Of a stretch of DNA of 7,585 nt, positions 1-5,475 are shown in pieces; position 1 is the stretch's first letter, and each line of letters opens with the position of its first letter. The stretch is taken from the NCBI GenBank assembly GCA_030666985.1, contig DAOUWT010000116.1, positions 1 through 7,585 on the forward strand, read 5' to 3'. Under the pieces are notes generated by a model. That model did not search any database, was not told where the DNA came from, and saw only the letters and a list, made by a program, of their open reading frames with translations. Origin of the DNA: Chloroflexota bacterium. GTDB taxonomy: Bacteria > Chloroflexota > Anaerolineae > Anaerolineales > UBA11858. A program made the translations under genes and the position numbers.

Positions 1-105
1 ACCGCATCTCTTGCGACCGCATCTCTTGCGACCGCATCTCTTGCGACCGCATCTCTTGCGACCGCATCTCTTGCGACCGCATCTCTTGCGACCGCATCTC
101 CTGTG
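1..105. repeat. 15-bp tandem repeat, six perfect copies plus one diverged copy, open at the left edge
   Basis: The plus-strand unit accgcatctcttgcg occurs six times without a mismatch from 1 to 90, followed by a seventh copy (91-105) whose last five bases are changed to ctgtg. On the minus strand the unit is five codons (GAT GCG GTC GCA AGA, Asp-Ala-Val-Ala-Arg), so copy-number change keeps the hydrolase frame. The perfect identity of the six units implies recent expansion or homogenisation. The array reaches base 1, so its true length is unknown. There are no spacers, so it is not a CRISPR array. Confidence 0.97.
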
Positions 106-173
106 TCGGTATCAGCAATTAGATAGGCGTTGGTGGCAACTGGGCCAAGAATAAATTTTTGTATAGACAGCAT
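1..173 (-). CDS. MBL-fold metallo-hydrolase, N-terminal part only, carrying an in-frame pentapeptide expansion; runs off the left edge
   Basis: Reading leftward from the ATG at 173 gives an open frame of 57 codons with no stop before the window ends. Residues 1-25 (start MLSIQKFILGPVATNAYLIA) match the usual opening of metallo-beta-lactamase-fold hydrolases of the glyoxalase II type: a first beta strand, then G-P-x-x-T-N-x-Y-L-I-A and an acidic turn ending T-G. In the family the next residues are normally (E/D)-A-V-V-I-D-P. Here residue 26 onward instead repeats D-A-V-A-R at least six times, up to the edge. The zinc-binding HxHxDH motif would lie outside the window, so activity cannot be judged. 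The start lies 14 nt after the AbiEii remnant's stop, in the same direction, with only a weak GGA as ribosome site; an in-frame TGA at 195-197 rules out an earlier start. The family call rests on this short N-terminus alone. Confidence 0.6.
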   Translation of the reverse strand, partial: MLSIQKFILGPVATNAYLIADTDTGDAVARDAVARDAVARDAVARDAVARDAVARDA

Positions 174-187
174 AGATGGTTTTTCCG

Positions 188-571
188 TTAGTCCTCAAGC
201 CATGACTGGCTAAAAGCTCTTGCTTGCGTGATAAAAAATTGCTTCACCCGATCCCATGGTAAATCTACAAATATAGTGGGCTGTATATCTCGGTCTGCAT
301 TTTCAAATAAAACTAAACTTTCTACAACCATCAACTCAAAATCCCTCGCATAAGGGTATTTTTTCTCCGCAAAAGCTAACAAATCCGAAAGAGTTATTTG
401 CTGGAGTACAAAGTAGAGATCGTAGAAATCTTTTCGACTTCCTCGACTGATCAGGGCGTCCACTTTCATCAAGCCGACGTCAATTAAAGAGGCTACTCTT
501 ACACCTTCCGCTGTTTCTGTAGGGGCAAGAGGTGTCACTACATTCCAATGAACAGGTTCTAATATGGCCAT
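188..571 (-). pseudogene. AbiEii/AbiGii-type nucleotidyltransferase toxin, internally deleted remnant (catalytic core missing)
   Basis: This 127-aa frame carries the C-terminal half of the AbiEii nucleotidyltransferase family. Residues 24-55 read E-G-V-R-V-A-S-L-I-D then M-K-x-D-A-L-I-S-R-G-S-R-K-D-F-Y-D-L-Y, the conserved segment that follows the catalytic domain, and a W-D-R-V-K-Q-F-F segment lies near the end. The first dozen residues (MAILEPVHWNVVTP) look like the normal N-terminus, but the roughly 80-120 residues that should follow, with the G-G-T-A-L and D-x-D nucleotidyltransferase motifs, are absent. Full-length members usually exceed 200 aa. The frame stays open across the apparent junction at residues 13-16. 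The start ATG overlaps the upstream gene by 13 nt and has its own GGAG 8 nt ahead. In intact systems this protein is the toxin of type IV-like TA modules; this copy should lack nucleotidyltransferase activity. It could instead be a retained truncated product. Confidence 0.7.
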
Positions 572-876
572 ATACGTTGCTCCGCTGTTCGGGGGCGGGG
601 TGCAGGGGGAATATCAAAGATCACGCACCAAAGGTTGTAACGCCGCCATGGTAGTCTTCTAATTCCCAGGTATTCTATCCACTCATTTACGCGCTCTTGC
701 CCATAGCACTCCAAAAGCCAGTGGATTTCTTTTCTGTCGCCATAGGCCAGTACCCGTTCAATGATCAAGTCTGCATGGGTGCTTGGTTCTAATTTTTCAA
801 AATCATACTCTTGGAAGCATGGCACAAGGCTGCGGGGGATTTTTTTCGGTTTATTAGCTTGAGATATGCCGCTCAT
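559..876 (-). CDS. DUF6922-like small protein, probable antitoxin or partner of the AbiEii gene
   Basis: The 105-aa product begins MSGISQANKPKKIP. I chose the ATG at 876 because GGGGAGA lies 7 nt upstream; the frame also extends to a GTG at 945, but that start has no ribosome site. Residues about 14-90 fit the DUF6922 pattern: a short F-x-x-Y-D-F-E-K-L opening, then I-I-E-R-V-L-x-Y-G-D, W-L-L-x-x-Y-G, and a final R-R-L-x-x-R-x-x-N-x-W. Proteins of this type are commonly encoded directly before AbiEii nucleotidyltransferases, as here, and are presumed to be their antitoxins or regulators; that role is inference from position. The Trp usual in the opening F-W-D is replaced (F-Q-E). With its toxin partner truncated, this gene may be an orphan. 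The last dozen residues after I-F-D-I-P-P are Pro/Arg-rich and unconserved. Confidence 0.6.
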   Translation of the reverse strand: MSGISQANKPKKIPRSLVPCFQEYDFEKLEPSTHADLIIERVLAYGDRKEIHWLLECYGQERVNEWIEYLGIRRLPWRRYNLWCVIFDIPPAPRPRTAEQRIWPY

Positions 877-995
877 TTTATATTCTCTCCCCAGTCTTAA
901 AATCCTTTTTCTGTGCCTGTCCCATATTACCGCGACGTAACCCACAACATTACGAAGTTTTCCTGCAATACAGCGCGAGCGAGTGGAAGAATCAT

Positions 996-1385
996 TTACT
1001 TGGAAATTCCCAAAACTTCTGTCAAAGCAGCGGGGCCGTCAAGGGAAAGGTGAAGTTTATTAAGCAAATTGCGCCCTAGGATAATTTCATCTCCGTAATC
1101 ATCACCTACAACGAACACCCCCGGAAGCCTCATATTTGCCAACTCAATGTCAATTGAAAATAATTGGACAGATCGCCACTCTCCCCAATGGCTCTTGATG
1201 CGCATATCCCTAAGAGCAGGTGCCAGAATATGTCGCAAATAAGCAATGGGAATTAGGGAACCATCAGAGCCTGTATCTAACAATGCGCCCACAGATTCTG
1301 TACTCAAACCTTCTTCTGGGTTGAAAAACCGTATCTGGATCATTGGAAAAGATGGAGTATAGTGGTTGGCATAAGGATATTTCAT
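996..1385 (-). CDS. Retropepsin-like aspartic protease
   Basis: The 129-aa protein has the length of a single retropepsin domain. The catalytic motif A-L-L-D-T-G-S-D-G-S-L-I-P occupies residues 34-46 with Asp37 as the active-site acid, and the second hallmark I-I-L-G-R-N-L-L-N (101-109) matches the hydrophobic-hydrophobic-Gly strand and following helix of the fold. It ends L-D-G-P like other bacterial retropepsin-like proteins. Such enzymes act as homodimers, each chain giving one Asp; substrates of the bacterial members are mostly unknown. There is no signal peptide or membrane segment, so it is probably cytoplasmic. Its start overlaps the stop of the upstream DUF5678-like gene by four bases (ATGA), with a GAAGAGAG ribosome site inside that gene, so the two are co-translated and probably functionally linked. 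Confidence 0.8.
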   Translation of the reverse strand: MKYPYANHYTPSFPMIQIRFFNPEEGLSTESVGALLDTGSDGSLIPIAYLRHILAPALRDMRIKSHWGEWRSVQLFSIDIELANMRLPGVFVVGDDYGDEIILGRNLLNKLHLSLDGPAALTEVLGISK

Positions 1386-1753
1386 TGAATACTCTCTTCA
1401 AAGCAAAAGCCGTGGCGTGTCAATGGCTTTTCAGCGATTTCCTCTACTTTCGTAATCATTATCGAAGTTCGTCCAAAGCGTTTGCGCACGCGCTGGCGCA
1501 CTATCTGAAAATCCTGATCGTGATCCACGACTTGACCATTGTGCATAGCAATATACTGTCCCAAGTATTGATTTTTCAATTCTTCGTGACGCTTGTGGTA
1601 AATGCTGGTTTCTTTAGAAATTTTCTTTCGTTCCAAGTCCCACAAATACTGACGAATTGCCTGGGAAAACAAATCACCAATACTAGCATTCTCTTCTTGG
1701 GCAACTTCTTCTACCCTTTTGTATAATCCTTGTTCAATAGCTACATTCTGCAT
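1382..1753 (-). CDS. RHH-like N-terminus fused to a DUF5678-type domain; first gene of the protease operon
   Basis: The 123-aa protein starts at an ATG with AAGGAG 8 nt upstream. Residues 1-40 have the layout of a ribbon-helix-helix antitoxin: a strand (N-V-A-I-E), a first helix (L-Y-K-R-V-E-E-V-A-Q-E) and a second helix (I-G-D-L-F-S-Q-A-I-R-Q-Y-L). Residues about 60-117 resemble DUF5678: Y-L-G-Q-Y-I-A-M-H-N-G-Q-V-V-D, then a charged helix, then F-G-R-T-S-I-M-I-T-K-V and E-K-P-L. A basic linker (41-59) separates them. I infer a DNA-binding, possibly autoregulatory protein that partners the aspartic protease encoded next with an ATGA overlap. Pairs of a DUF5678 protein and a retropepsin recur in Chloroflexota and cyanobacteria as far as I recall, but I know of no experimental function. 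Confidence 0.65.
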   Translation of the reverse strand: MQNVAIEQGLYKRVEEVAQEENASIGDLFSQAIRQYLWDLERKKISKETSIYHKRHEELKNQYLGQYIAMHNGQVVDHDQDFQIVRQRVRKRFGRTSIMITKVEEIAEKPLTRHGFCFEESIQ

Positions 1754-1995
1754 CTGTTTACTCCTTCGAACTTAGATTGTTTTGCAATTCAACCTTTCCA
1801 AACAGAGGGTCTCTAGGAATTCACGGGGTTCCGCATGAGTTTCTGCTCGGAGGGTGGCTCATTCTGAGCTGGGCACTTCCCCGTACCTTGCCCGCAGGAG
1901 CTACCGATCCTGCTCGAGCGTGGTTGAAATACCGTAATCCAAACCGAGTACCCTGTGAAATCCCAAAGACACCTAACAGACAGCGCAAAGCAAAA
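1754..1995. other. Gene-free stretch between the protease operon and the lipoprotein gene
   Basis: About 240 bp holding the ribosome site of the DUF5678-like gene (revcomp of 1756-1767) at one end. The central part (about 1800-1925) is visibly more GC-rich than either neighbour. A plus-strand frame is open through it, but that frame continues antisense through the lipoprotein gene and has no recognisable domain or ribosome site, so I do not call it a gene. No terminator hairpin is evident after the lipoprotein stop. It may be debris of a former gene or mobile element. Confidence 0.4.
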
Positions 1996-2784
1996 TTACT
2001 CAGCGTTTTCGTCCTCGAACCGCTTTTTTATGAACTTGATAATATCATCAAGGCTGACGATCGCCCCCAAAAGCGAGAACACCCACCCCACGATGCGTAC
2101 CGTGCGCCCGCTCATGCCACCCAAAGTTTTGACACGGATTTCAAATATCTGCTCCGACAGGGATATTGTGGTCGTTTGTCCCCCGTCTTTGGGAATGAAA
2201 CTCAATTGGAAGGAGACAGCTCCCAGGTAGTCACCTTCCGCGTCGGGGTGTACGCTCCAATAAAAGGAGACGTTCTCGCCGCGCCGCAATGTTTTTTCGG
2301 TTTGCACAGCGGGACTAAAAGCAATCCCCGATAGGTTGAGTTGAGGCTTGACCTTGACGATATGAGAATCGTAGAGGTCTGGGATTGTCACTGCGATGCC
2401 GCTGGACTCATGACCTTCGATTTCCACCGTGGGAGTGATTTCGCCATCCTCATCCATTTCCAAAGTGATGCGAATGAGGTTGGCGTCCCCTTTACGCATA
2501 GTGGGCGGCCACTCCAAAACCAGGCGGCGGGTTTCTTTGATGGTCGGGGCGGTTGAGACTTCTGGGATCAAGTCAGAGGGCGTGGGGGTTGGGAGAGGAG
2601 TTTCCAACACCACTTCTTCAGTGACAATAATAGTCTCTACTACAGGTTCCCCTTCCACATCGTCGTTGACAACAACGGTCACTTGAACGGTTTCTGGCCC
2701 GGTGAGAGGTGCGCAGCCGGCAAGAATTCCAACAAAGAGCAAGATGAAGAATACGGCAAAAAATTTGTTTCGTTTGGGAGACAT
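1996..2784 (-). CDS. Conserved-type lipoprotein with PTPTP linker, beta-rich domain and C-terminal membrane helix, function unknown
   Basis: The 262-aa protein starts at MSPKRNKFF (ATG at 2784, weak GAGAG ribosome site). The frame is open further upstream, but that part overlaps the small membrane-protein gene and has no sense. Residues 4-24 are a lipoprotein signal: K-R-x-K, a hydrophobic run, and the lipobox L-A-G-C with lipidated Cys24. A Val/Thr-rich stretch and a P-T-P-T-P linker (about 66-70) follow, typical of surface proteins in Chloroflexota. The main domain (about 85-222) contains L-E-W-P-P-T-M-R-K-G-D, a D-L-Y-D-S-H motif and V-S-F-Y-W-S-V, and looks like all-beta ligand or scaffold material. 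Residues about 230-246 form a further membrane helix, followed by a charged tail. The protein would thus be held in the membrane at both ends. It lies 14 nt after the small membrane-protein gene. No enzyme motif is seen. Confidence 0.75.
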   Translation of the reverse strand: MSPKRNKFFAVFFILLFVGILAGCAPLTGPETVQVTVVVNDDVEGEPVVETIIVTEEVVLETPLPTPTPSDLIPEVSTAPTIKETRRLVLEWPPTMRKGDANLIRITLEMDEDGEITPTVEIEGHESSGIAVTIPDLYDSHIVKVKPQLNLSGIAFSPAVQTEKTLRRGENVSFYWSVHPDAEGDYLGAVSFQLSFIPKDGGQTTTISLSEQIFEIRVKTLGGMSGRTVRIVGWVFSLLGAIVSLDDIIKFIKKRFEDENAE

Positions 2785-2798
2785 AAAACTCTCAGGGG

Positions 2799-2984
2799 TC
2801 AGAACAAGGCTAAAATGCCAGGGATAAATCCGCTGGGGGTGGGGGTCGGGACCCGCAAATTTCCGGGCGGGAGGGGCAGGGTCTCGGTAATATGCTCCAT
2901 TGGAAAATATCCCCAAAGCAAGAATCCCAAAGCGATGAGAAAGAGGATCACAACTAGAATGCGGCGCCACTTTTGAGAAGTCAT
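2799..2984 (-). CDS. Small single-pass membrane protein, first gene of the lipoprotein operon
   Basis: The 61-aa product begins MTSQKWRRILVV. After a basic N-terminus, residues about 9-26 form one strong hydrophobic helix ending L-L-W-G-Y-F-P. The rest is a short Pro-rich tail with T-L-P-L-P-P and P-T-P-T-P, so the positive-inside rule puts the tail outside. The P-T-P-T-P motif recurs in the lipoprotein encoded 14 nt downstream, suggesting the two act together at the cell surface. I chose the ATG at 2984 rather than the in-frame ATG at 3020 because a near-consensus promoter lies between them, with its predicted start site exactly at 2984. There is no Shine-Dalgarno sequence, which fits leaderless translation. 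I do not recognise a named family. Confidence 0.65.
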   Translation of the reverse strand: MTSQKWRRILVVILFLIALGFLLWGYFPMEHITETLPLPPGNLRVPTPTPSGFIPGILALF

Positions 2985-3020
2985 ATAGGTATTATATACC
3001 ATAACGGGGTGATTTGTCAC
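2985..3020 (-). promoter_or_regulatory. Sigma-70-type promoter giving a leaderless mRNA for the membrane protein/lipoprotein operon
   Basis: On the minus strand GTGACA (3015-3020, five of six matches to TTGACA) is followed after 18 bp by a perfect TATAAT (2991-2996). The six bases acctat then lead directly to the ATG at 2984, so standard spacing puts +1 at the A of the start codon. Confidence 0.6.
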
Positions 3021-3078
3021 TTGGCGATAAAGAGAAATATGTTAAACTTGGGCCTGAAAATCTGACATCTCGCCTCAC

Positions 3079-3240
3079 TCAATGTTGTAATTGTCATTTC
3101 GACGAGGTTTCGGCGTTTGTTGCCGAATAACGAGGAGAAATCTTGGTTTTAGTTGATCATTCACTGATGAACGCAAGATTTCTCGCCTTGCTACGCTAGG
3201 AGTACACAGCGGGAGCAGATGGCTCGAAATGACATAATAC
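3079..3240 (+). repeat. Dispersed palindromic element, copy A
   Basis: This is the first of three related elements. It opens TGTCATTTCGACGAGG (from 3092) and ends CGAAATGACAT (to 3235), which are inverted repeats of each other. An inner 11-bp inverted repeat, GAGAAATCTTG (3135-3145) and CAAGATTTCTC (3174-3184), gives a long imperfect hairpin. The left half matches copies B and C closely, including the segment GCCGAATAACGAGGAG, while the right half (3185-3225) is diverged. It lies between the divergent lipoprotein operon and tryptophanase gene, so it would be in the tryptophanase leader RNA if transcription starts upstream. No transposase is present; it resembles a MITE or REP-like element. 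Confidence 0.85.
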
Positions 3241-3245
3241 AATCA

Positions 3246-3294
3246 ACTCGTCACGTTTTACGTTTCACTCATTACTCTTCACTTTTCACTCTTG
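3246..3294 (+). repeat. Degenerate heptamer tandem array in the tryptophanase leader
   Basis: Seven consecutive 7-bp units fit the consensus AC(G/T)YTTC, for example acgtttt, acgtttc, actcttc and acttttc. The last unit runs into the GGAG ribosome site (3294-3297) of the gene starting at 3306. The strand is almost free of G, so the RNA should be unstructured. The layout resembles the short tandemly repeated heptamers known from cyanobacteria, though this sequence is different. A second array with the same units precedes the gene at 6107. Confidence 0.8.
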
Positions 3295-3305
3295 GAGTTT
3301 CCCTA

Positions 3306-4691
3306 ATGAACCACCATCCCCCCGAACCATTCCGAATAAAAATGACCGAACCCATCCGCCTCATAAGCCGCGAGGAGCGCGAAATTGCTTTGCAGAAGGC
3401 GGGGTACAACGTCTTTGGAATAGACGCAAAAAACATATTCATCGACTTATTGACCGACTCCGGAACCGGGGCCATGAGCCAGCACCAATGGGCGGCCATG
3501 ATGGCGGGCGATGAGTCCTACGCCGGGGCGCGTTCATATAACCGCCTCGCGGAAGTCATGGGCGATATTTTCGGCTTCCGTCATTTTGTGCCCACGCACC
3601 AGGGCCGGGCCGCGGAAAACATTCTTTGCGCGGTGGCTCTAAAAGATGGGCAATATGTGCCTTCTAATATGCACTTTGATACCACGGAGGCCAACATCCG
3701 CGCCAGGGGCGGGCGGCCCACCAATTTGGTAATTGACGAGGCTTACGATATCTCTTCTCAGTATCCCTTCAAAGGGAATATGGATATTGAAAAGTTGGAG
3801 AACTTCATCTCCGAAATTGGCGCAGAAAATATTCCCCTGGGGATGATCACCATCACCAACAACGCCGGGGGCGGGCAGCCAGTCTCCATGGAAAACTTGC
3901 ACGCTGTCGCAGAGGTCTACTGCCGGCACGAAATCCCCTTTTTCATCGACGCCTGCCGCTTTGCGGAAAATGCCTACTTCATCAAACTGCGAGAACCGGG
4001 ATACGCCGAGAAAAGCACGCTGGAGATTGCGCAGGAAATTTTCGCGCTGGCAGATGGGGCGACGATGAGCGCAAAGAAAGATGCCATTGTCAATATTGGT
4101 GGATTTTTGGCCCTGAACGACGAGGAACTCTTCCAAAAGGTGTGCAACGAGTTGATCCTGCGGGAGGGGTTCGTCACCTATGGGGGATTGGCCGGGCGTG
4201 ACCTGGACGCCATTGCGGTTGGCCTGCGGGAGGGCCTGGGGGAGGATTATCTGGCCTACCGCCTGGGGCAAACGGCTTACCTGGGGGAGCGCATCAAGGG
4301 GGCTGGGATTCCCATCGTGGAGCCGGTGGGGGGACACGCCGTGTACGTTGACGTTGGGGGATTGCTGCCCCACATCCCCCAAGCGGAGTTCCCGGGTCAG
4401 GCCCTGGCAGTGGAACTCTACCGGGAGGGGGGAATCCGGGGCGTGGAAATGGGTTCGGTGGCGTTTGCGTACCCTGATCCCGACACGGGCGAAACGGTCT
4501 ACCCCGAATTAGAGATGGTGCGCCTGGCCATTCCGCGCCGGACCTATACCCAAACTCACATGGATTACGTGGCCCAAACCCTGGGCCGCATCGCCAAGCG
4601 TGGGGGGGAGTTGAAGGGGTATCGCATTACTTACGCGCCGGAGCTGATGCGGCACTTTACGGCCCAGTTTGAGCCGTTGGGTGCGAGTTAG
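3306..4691 (+). CDS. tnaA: Tryptophanase (tryptophan indole-lyase), PLP-dependent beta-eliminating lyase
   Basis: The enzyme converts L-tryptophan to indole, pyruvate and ammonia in the cytoplasm. The 461-aa product matches the tryptophanase/tyrosine phenol-lyase family end to end (471 and 456 aa in the reference enzymes). Visible landmarks are P-E-P-F-R-I-K at the N-terminus, I-D-L-L-T-D-S-G-T-G (45-55), Tyr72, the cofactor phosphate loop Q-G-R (99-101), Asp215 and Arg218, the PLP lysine Lys258 in M-S-A-K-K-D, and carboxylate-binding Arg406. Three positions separate the two activities: Asp125 (Thr in tyrosine phenol-lyase), Met382 where the phenol-lyase has its phenol-binding Arg, and His450 in R-H-F-T-A (Phe in the phenol-lyase). 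All favour tryptophan. I chose the ATG at 3306 because GGAG lies 8 nt before it; the frame upstream reads through repeat DNA. No TnaC-like leader peptide or TnaB permease is seen nearby, so E. coli-type tryptophan attenuation is not supported. Confidence 0.9.
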   Translation: MNHHPPEPFRIKMTEPIRLISREEREIALQKAGYNVFGIDAKNIFIDLLTDSGTGAMSQHQWAAMMAGDESYAGARSYNRLAEVMGDIFGFRHFVPTHQGRAAENILCAVALKDGQYVPSNMHFDTTEANIRARGGRPTNLVIDEAYDISSQYPFKGNMDIEKLENFISEIGAENIPLGMITITNNAGGGQPVSMENLHAVAEVYCRHEIPFFIDACRFAENAYFIKLREPGYAEKSTLEIAQEIFALADGATMSAKKDAIVNIGGFLALNDEELFQKVCNELILREGFVTYGGLAGRDLDAIAVGLREGLGEDYLAYRLGQTAYLGERIKGAGIPIVEPVGGHAVYVDVGGLLPHIPQAEFPGQALAVELYREGGIRGVEMGSVAFAYPDPDTGETVYPELEMVRLAIPRRTYTQTHMDYVAQTLGRIAKRGGELKGYRITYAPELMRHFTAQFEPLGAS

Positions 4692-4716
4692 GAGATGCGG
4701 GTTGCGAGTGGCGAGT
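4682..4716 (+). repeat. Heptamer array (TGCGAGT type) overlapping the 3' end of the tryptophanase gene
   Basis: Five 7-bp units in register: tgcgagt, taggaga, tgcgggt, tgcgagt and ggcgagt. The last codons of the lyase gene (Gly-Ala-Ser-stop) lie inside the first two units, so the array supplies the stop codon and the final residues. It abuts palindromic copy B. Confidence 0.65.
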
Positions 4717-4894
4717 CAATGTCGTTAAGTTAAGCAGCCAGGCATGTCATTTCGACGAGGTTTCGGCGTTTGCTGCCGAATAACGAGGAGAAATCTTGGG
4801 TTCAGTTTGCCATTCACTCACGACGGAAAGATTTCTCCTATTTCAGTACGAAACGCGTTCAAAATGACATAACCCCTTAACTCAATGACATTGA
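4716..4894 (+). repeat. Dispersed palindromic element, copy B, directly downstream of the tryptophanase gene
   Basis: This is the most complete copy. Outer arms TCAATGTCGTTAAGTTAAG (from 4716) and CTTAACTCAATGACATTGA (to 4894) are imperfect inverted repeats. Inside them ATGTCATTTCGACG (from 4744) pairs with the diverged end AAAATGACAT (to 4870), and GGAGAAATCTT (4787-4797) pairs perfectly with AAGATTTCTCC (4828-4838). It is most similar to the inverted copy C, including the flanks. Starting 25 bp after a stop codon, its transcript would fold into a long hairpin that could end or protect the mRNA, but there is no T-tract of an intrinsic terminator. Confidence 0.88.
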
Positions 4895-4903
4895 GAGGCG
4901 AAA

Positions 4904-5028
4904 TCGATTAGAAATCGACCCTGTTCTGCCAGGTTTGCTAGCAAACACACCGACCTACGTCGGTTGGTACTGATTAGTTCTAATCCGCGAAGGCGGATTT
5001 CGCATTCCAGCAGCGAATTCGATTCGCT
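4904..5028. repeat. Stem-loop-dense element: six short perfect hairpins in a row
   Basis: Six perfect inverted repeats follow one another: tcgatt-aga-aatcga (4904-4918), the 14-bp palindrome gtttgctagcaaac (4933-4946), accgac-ctac-gtcggt (4949-4964), gattag-tt-ctaatc (4972-4985), aatccgc-gaag-gcggatt (4982-4999) and agcgaat-tcg-attcgct (5012-5028). The fourth and fifth overlap by four bases and cannot form together. The stretch lies between convergent genes (tryptophanase on plus, PIN toxin on minus), so it would be in the 3' end of either transcript. No protein or known RNA family is recognised. It may be a further mobile repeat family or a bidirectional termination region. Confidence 0.75.
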
Positions 5029-5061
5029 TGGTAAAAGCTCAAGAACAACTAGCGCCATTGG

Positions 5062-5475
5062 TTATATAACAACGGCTATAAAAACATCAGGACTCACAAT
5101 ACGGATACCCCGATAATTCCCGTGTAAGGCCTTGTCCCAGGTAATTATAAACTCGGACTCTGTTTCTATGGCTGCGCTGATCAGCATATCATCATTTGGG
5201 TCTGGCAAAACCCCCTGGGCATTGAATGTTCCTGGAGTCCAAATGGCGTCTCGATGCAGCCTGCGCAGCAATGCGCTTTTTCGATATACATCTACTTTTG
5301 TGGCAATGTGAGGACGTCTGAGAACTTCTTGCAATTCTGTGTATAGCGCGTCTGAAATTACAATGGCGTATTTCTGTTCGCGCCAAATGGCCATTAACCA
5401 GGCCCCTGCTCCGCGTGGAGAGAGAAGCAGAGAAACATATACGTTGGTATCAATGACAGCTTTCAGTCTTTCCAT
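5062..5475 (-). CDS. PIN-domain toxin (VapC-like ribonuclease, COG1569-type)
   Basis: The 137-aa protein has the complete acidic set of a PIN nuclease: Asp9 in V-I-D-T-N-V, Glu47 in the middle helix, Asp92/Asp95/Asp96 in L-P-D-P-N-D-D-M-L-I-S-A-A, and Asp114 in I-T-W-D-K. Length and motif style fit the PIN family annotated as putative toxin component of TA systems, which cleaves RNA in a metal-dependent manner. The target cannot be told from sequence. The start overlaps the end of the antitoxin gene by 13 nt and has no strong ribosome site of its own, so translation is probably coupled to that gene. The toxin looks intact and should need the upstream antitoxin for neutralisation. Confidence 0.85.
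   Translation of the reverse strand: MERLKAVIDTNVYVSLLLSPRGAGAWLMAIWREQKYAIVISDALYTELQEVLRRPHIATKVDVYRKSALLRRLHRDAIWTPGTFNAQGVLPDPNDDMLISAAIETESEFIITWDKALHGNYRGIRIVSPDVFIAVVI

Noticed and set aside
1..105. CRISPR array
   Set aside because: Units are contiguous 15-mers with no spacers.
1777..2334. Plus-strand 185-codon open frame
   Set aside because: It runs antisense through the lipoprotein gene, has no ribosome site and shows no domain; the minus-strand lipoprotein with lipobox and linker is clearly the real gene.
3021..3048. Promoter for the tryptophanase gene (TTGGCG, 16 bp, TAAACT on plus strand)
   Set aside because: Each box matches the consensus at only four of six positions, so it is no better than chance in this AT-rich stretch.
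3219..3305. 29-codon N-terminal extension of tryptophanase, or a TnaC-like leader peptide
   Set aside because: It reads through repeat copy A and the heptamer array, has no Trp codon and no ribosome site; GGAG supports the start at 3306.
3639..4382. Minus-strand 247-codon open frame
   Set aside because: It lies wholly inside the tryptophanase gene on the other strand, is Gln/Pro-rich without motifs, and is a codon-bias shadow.
3306..4691. Tyrosine phenol-lyase
   Set aside because: The phenol-binding Arg is replaced by Met382, and Asp125 and His450 match tryptophanase instead.
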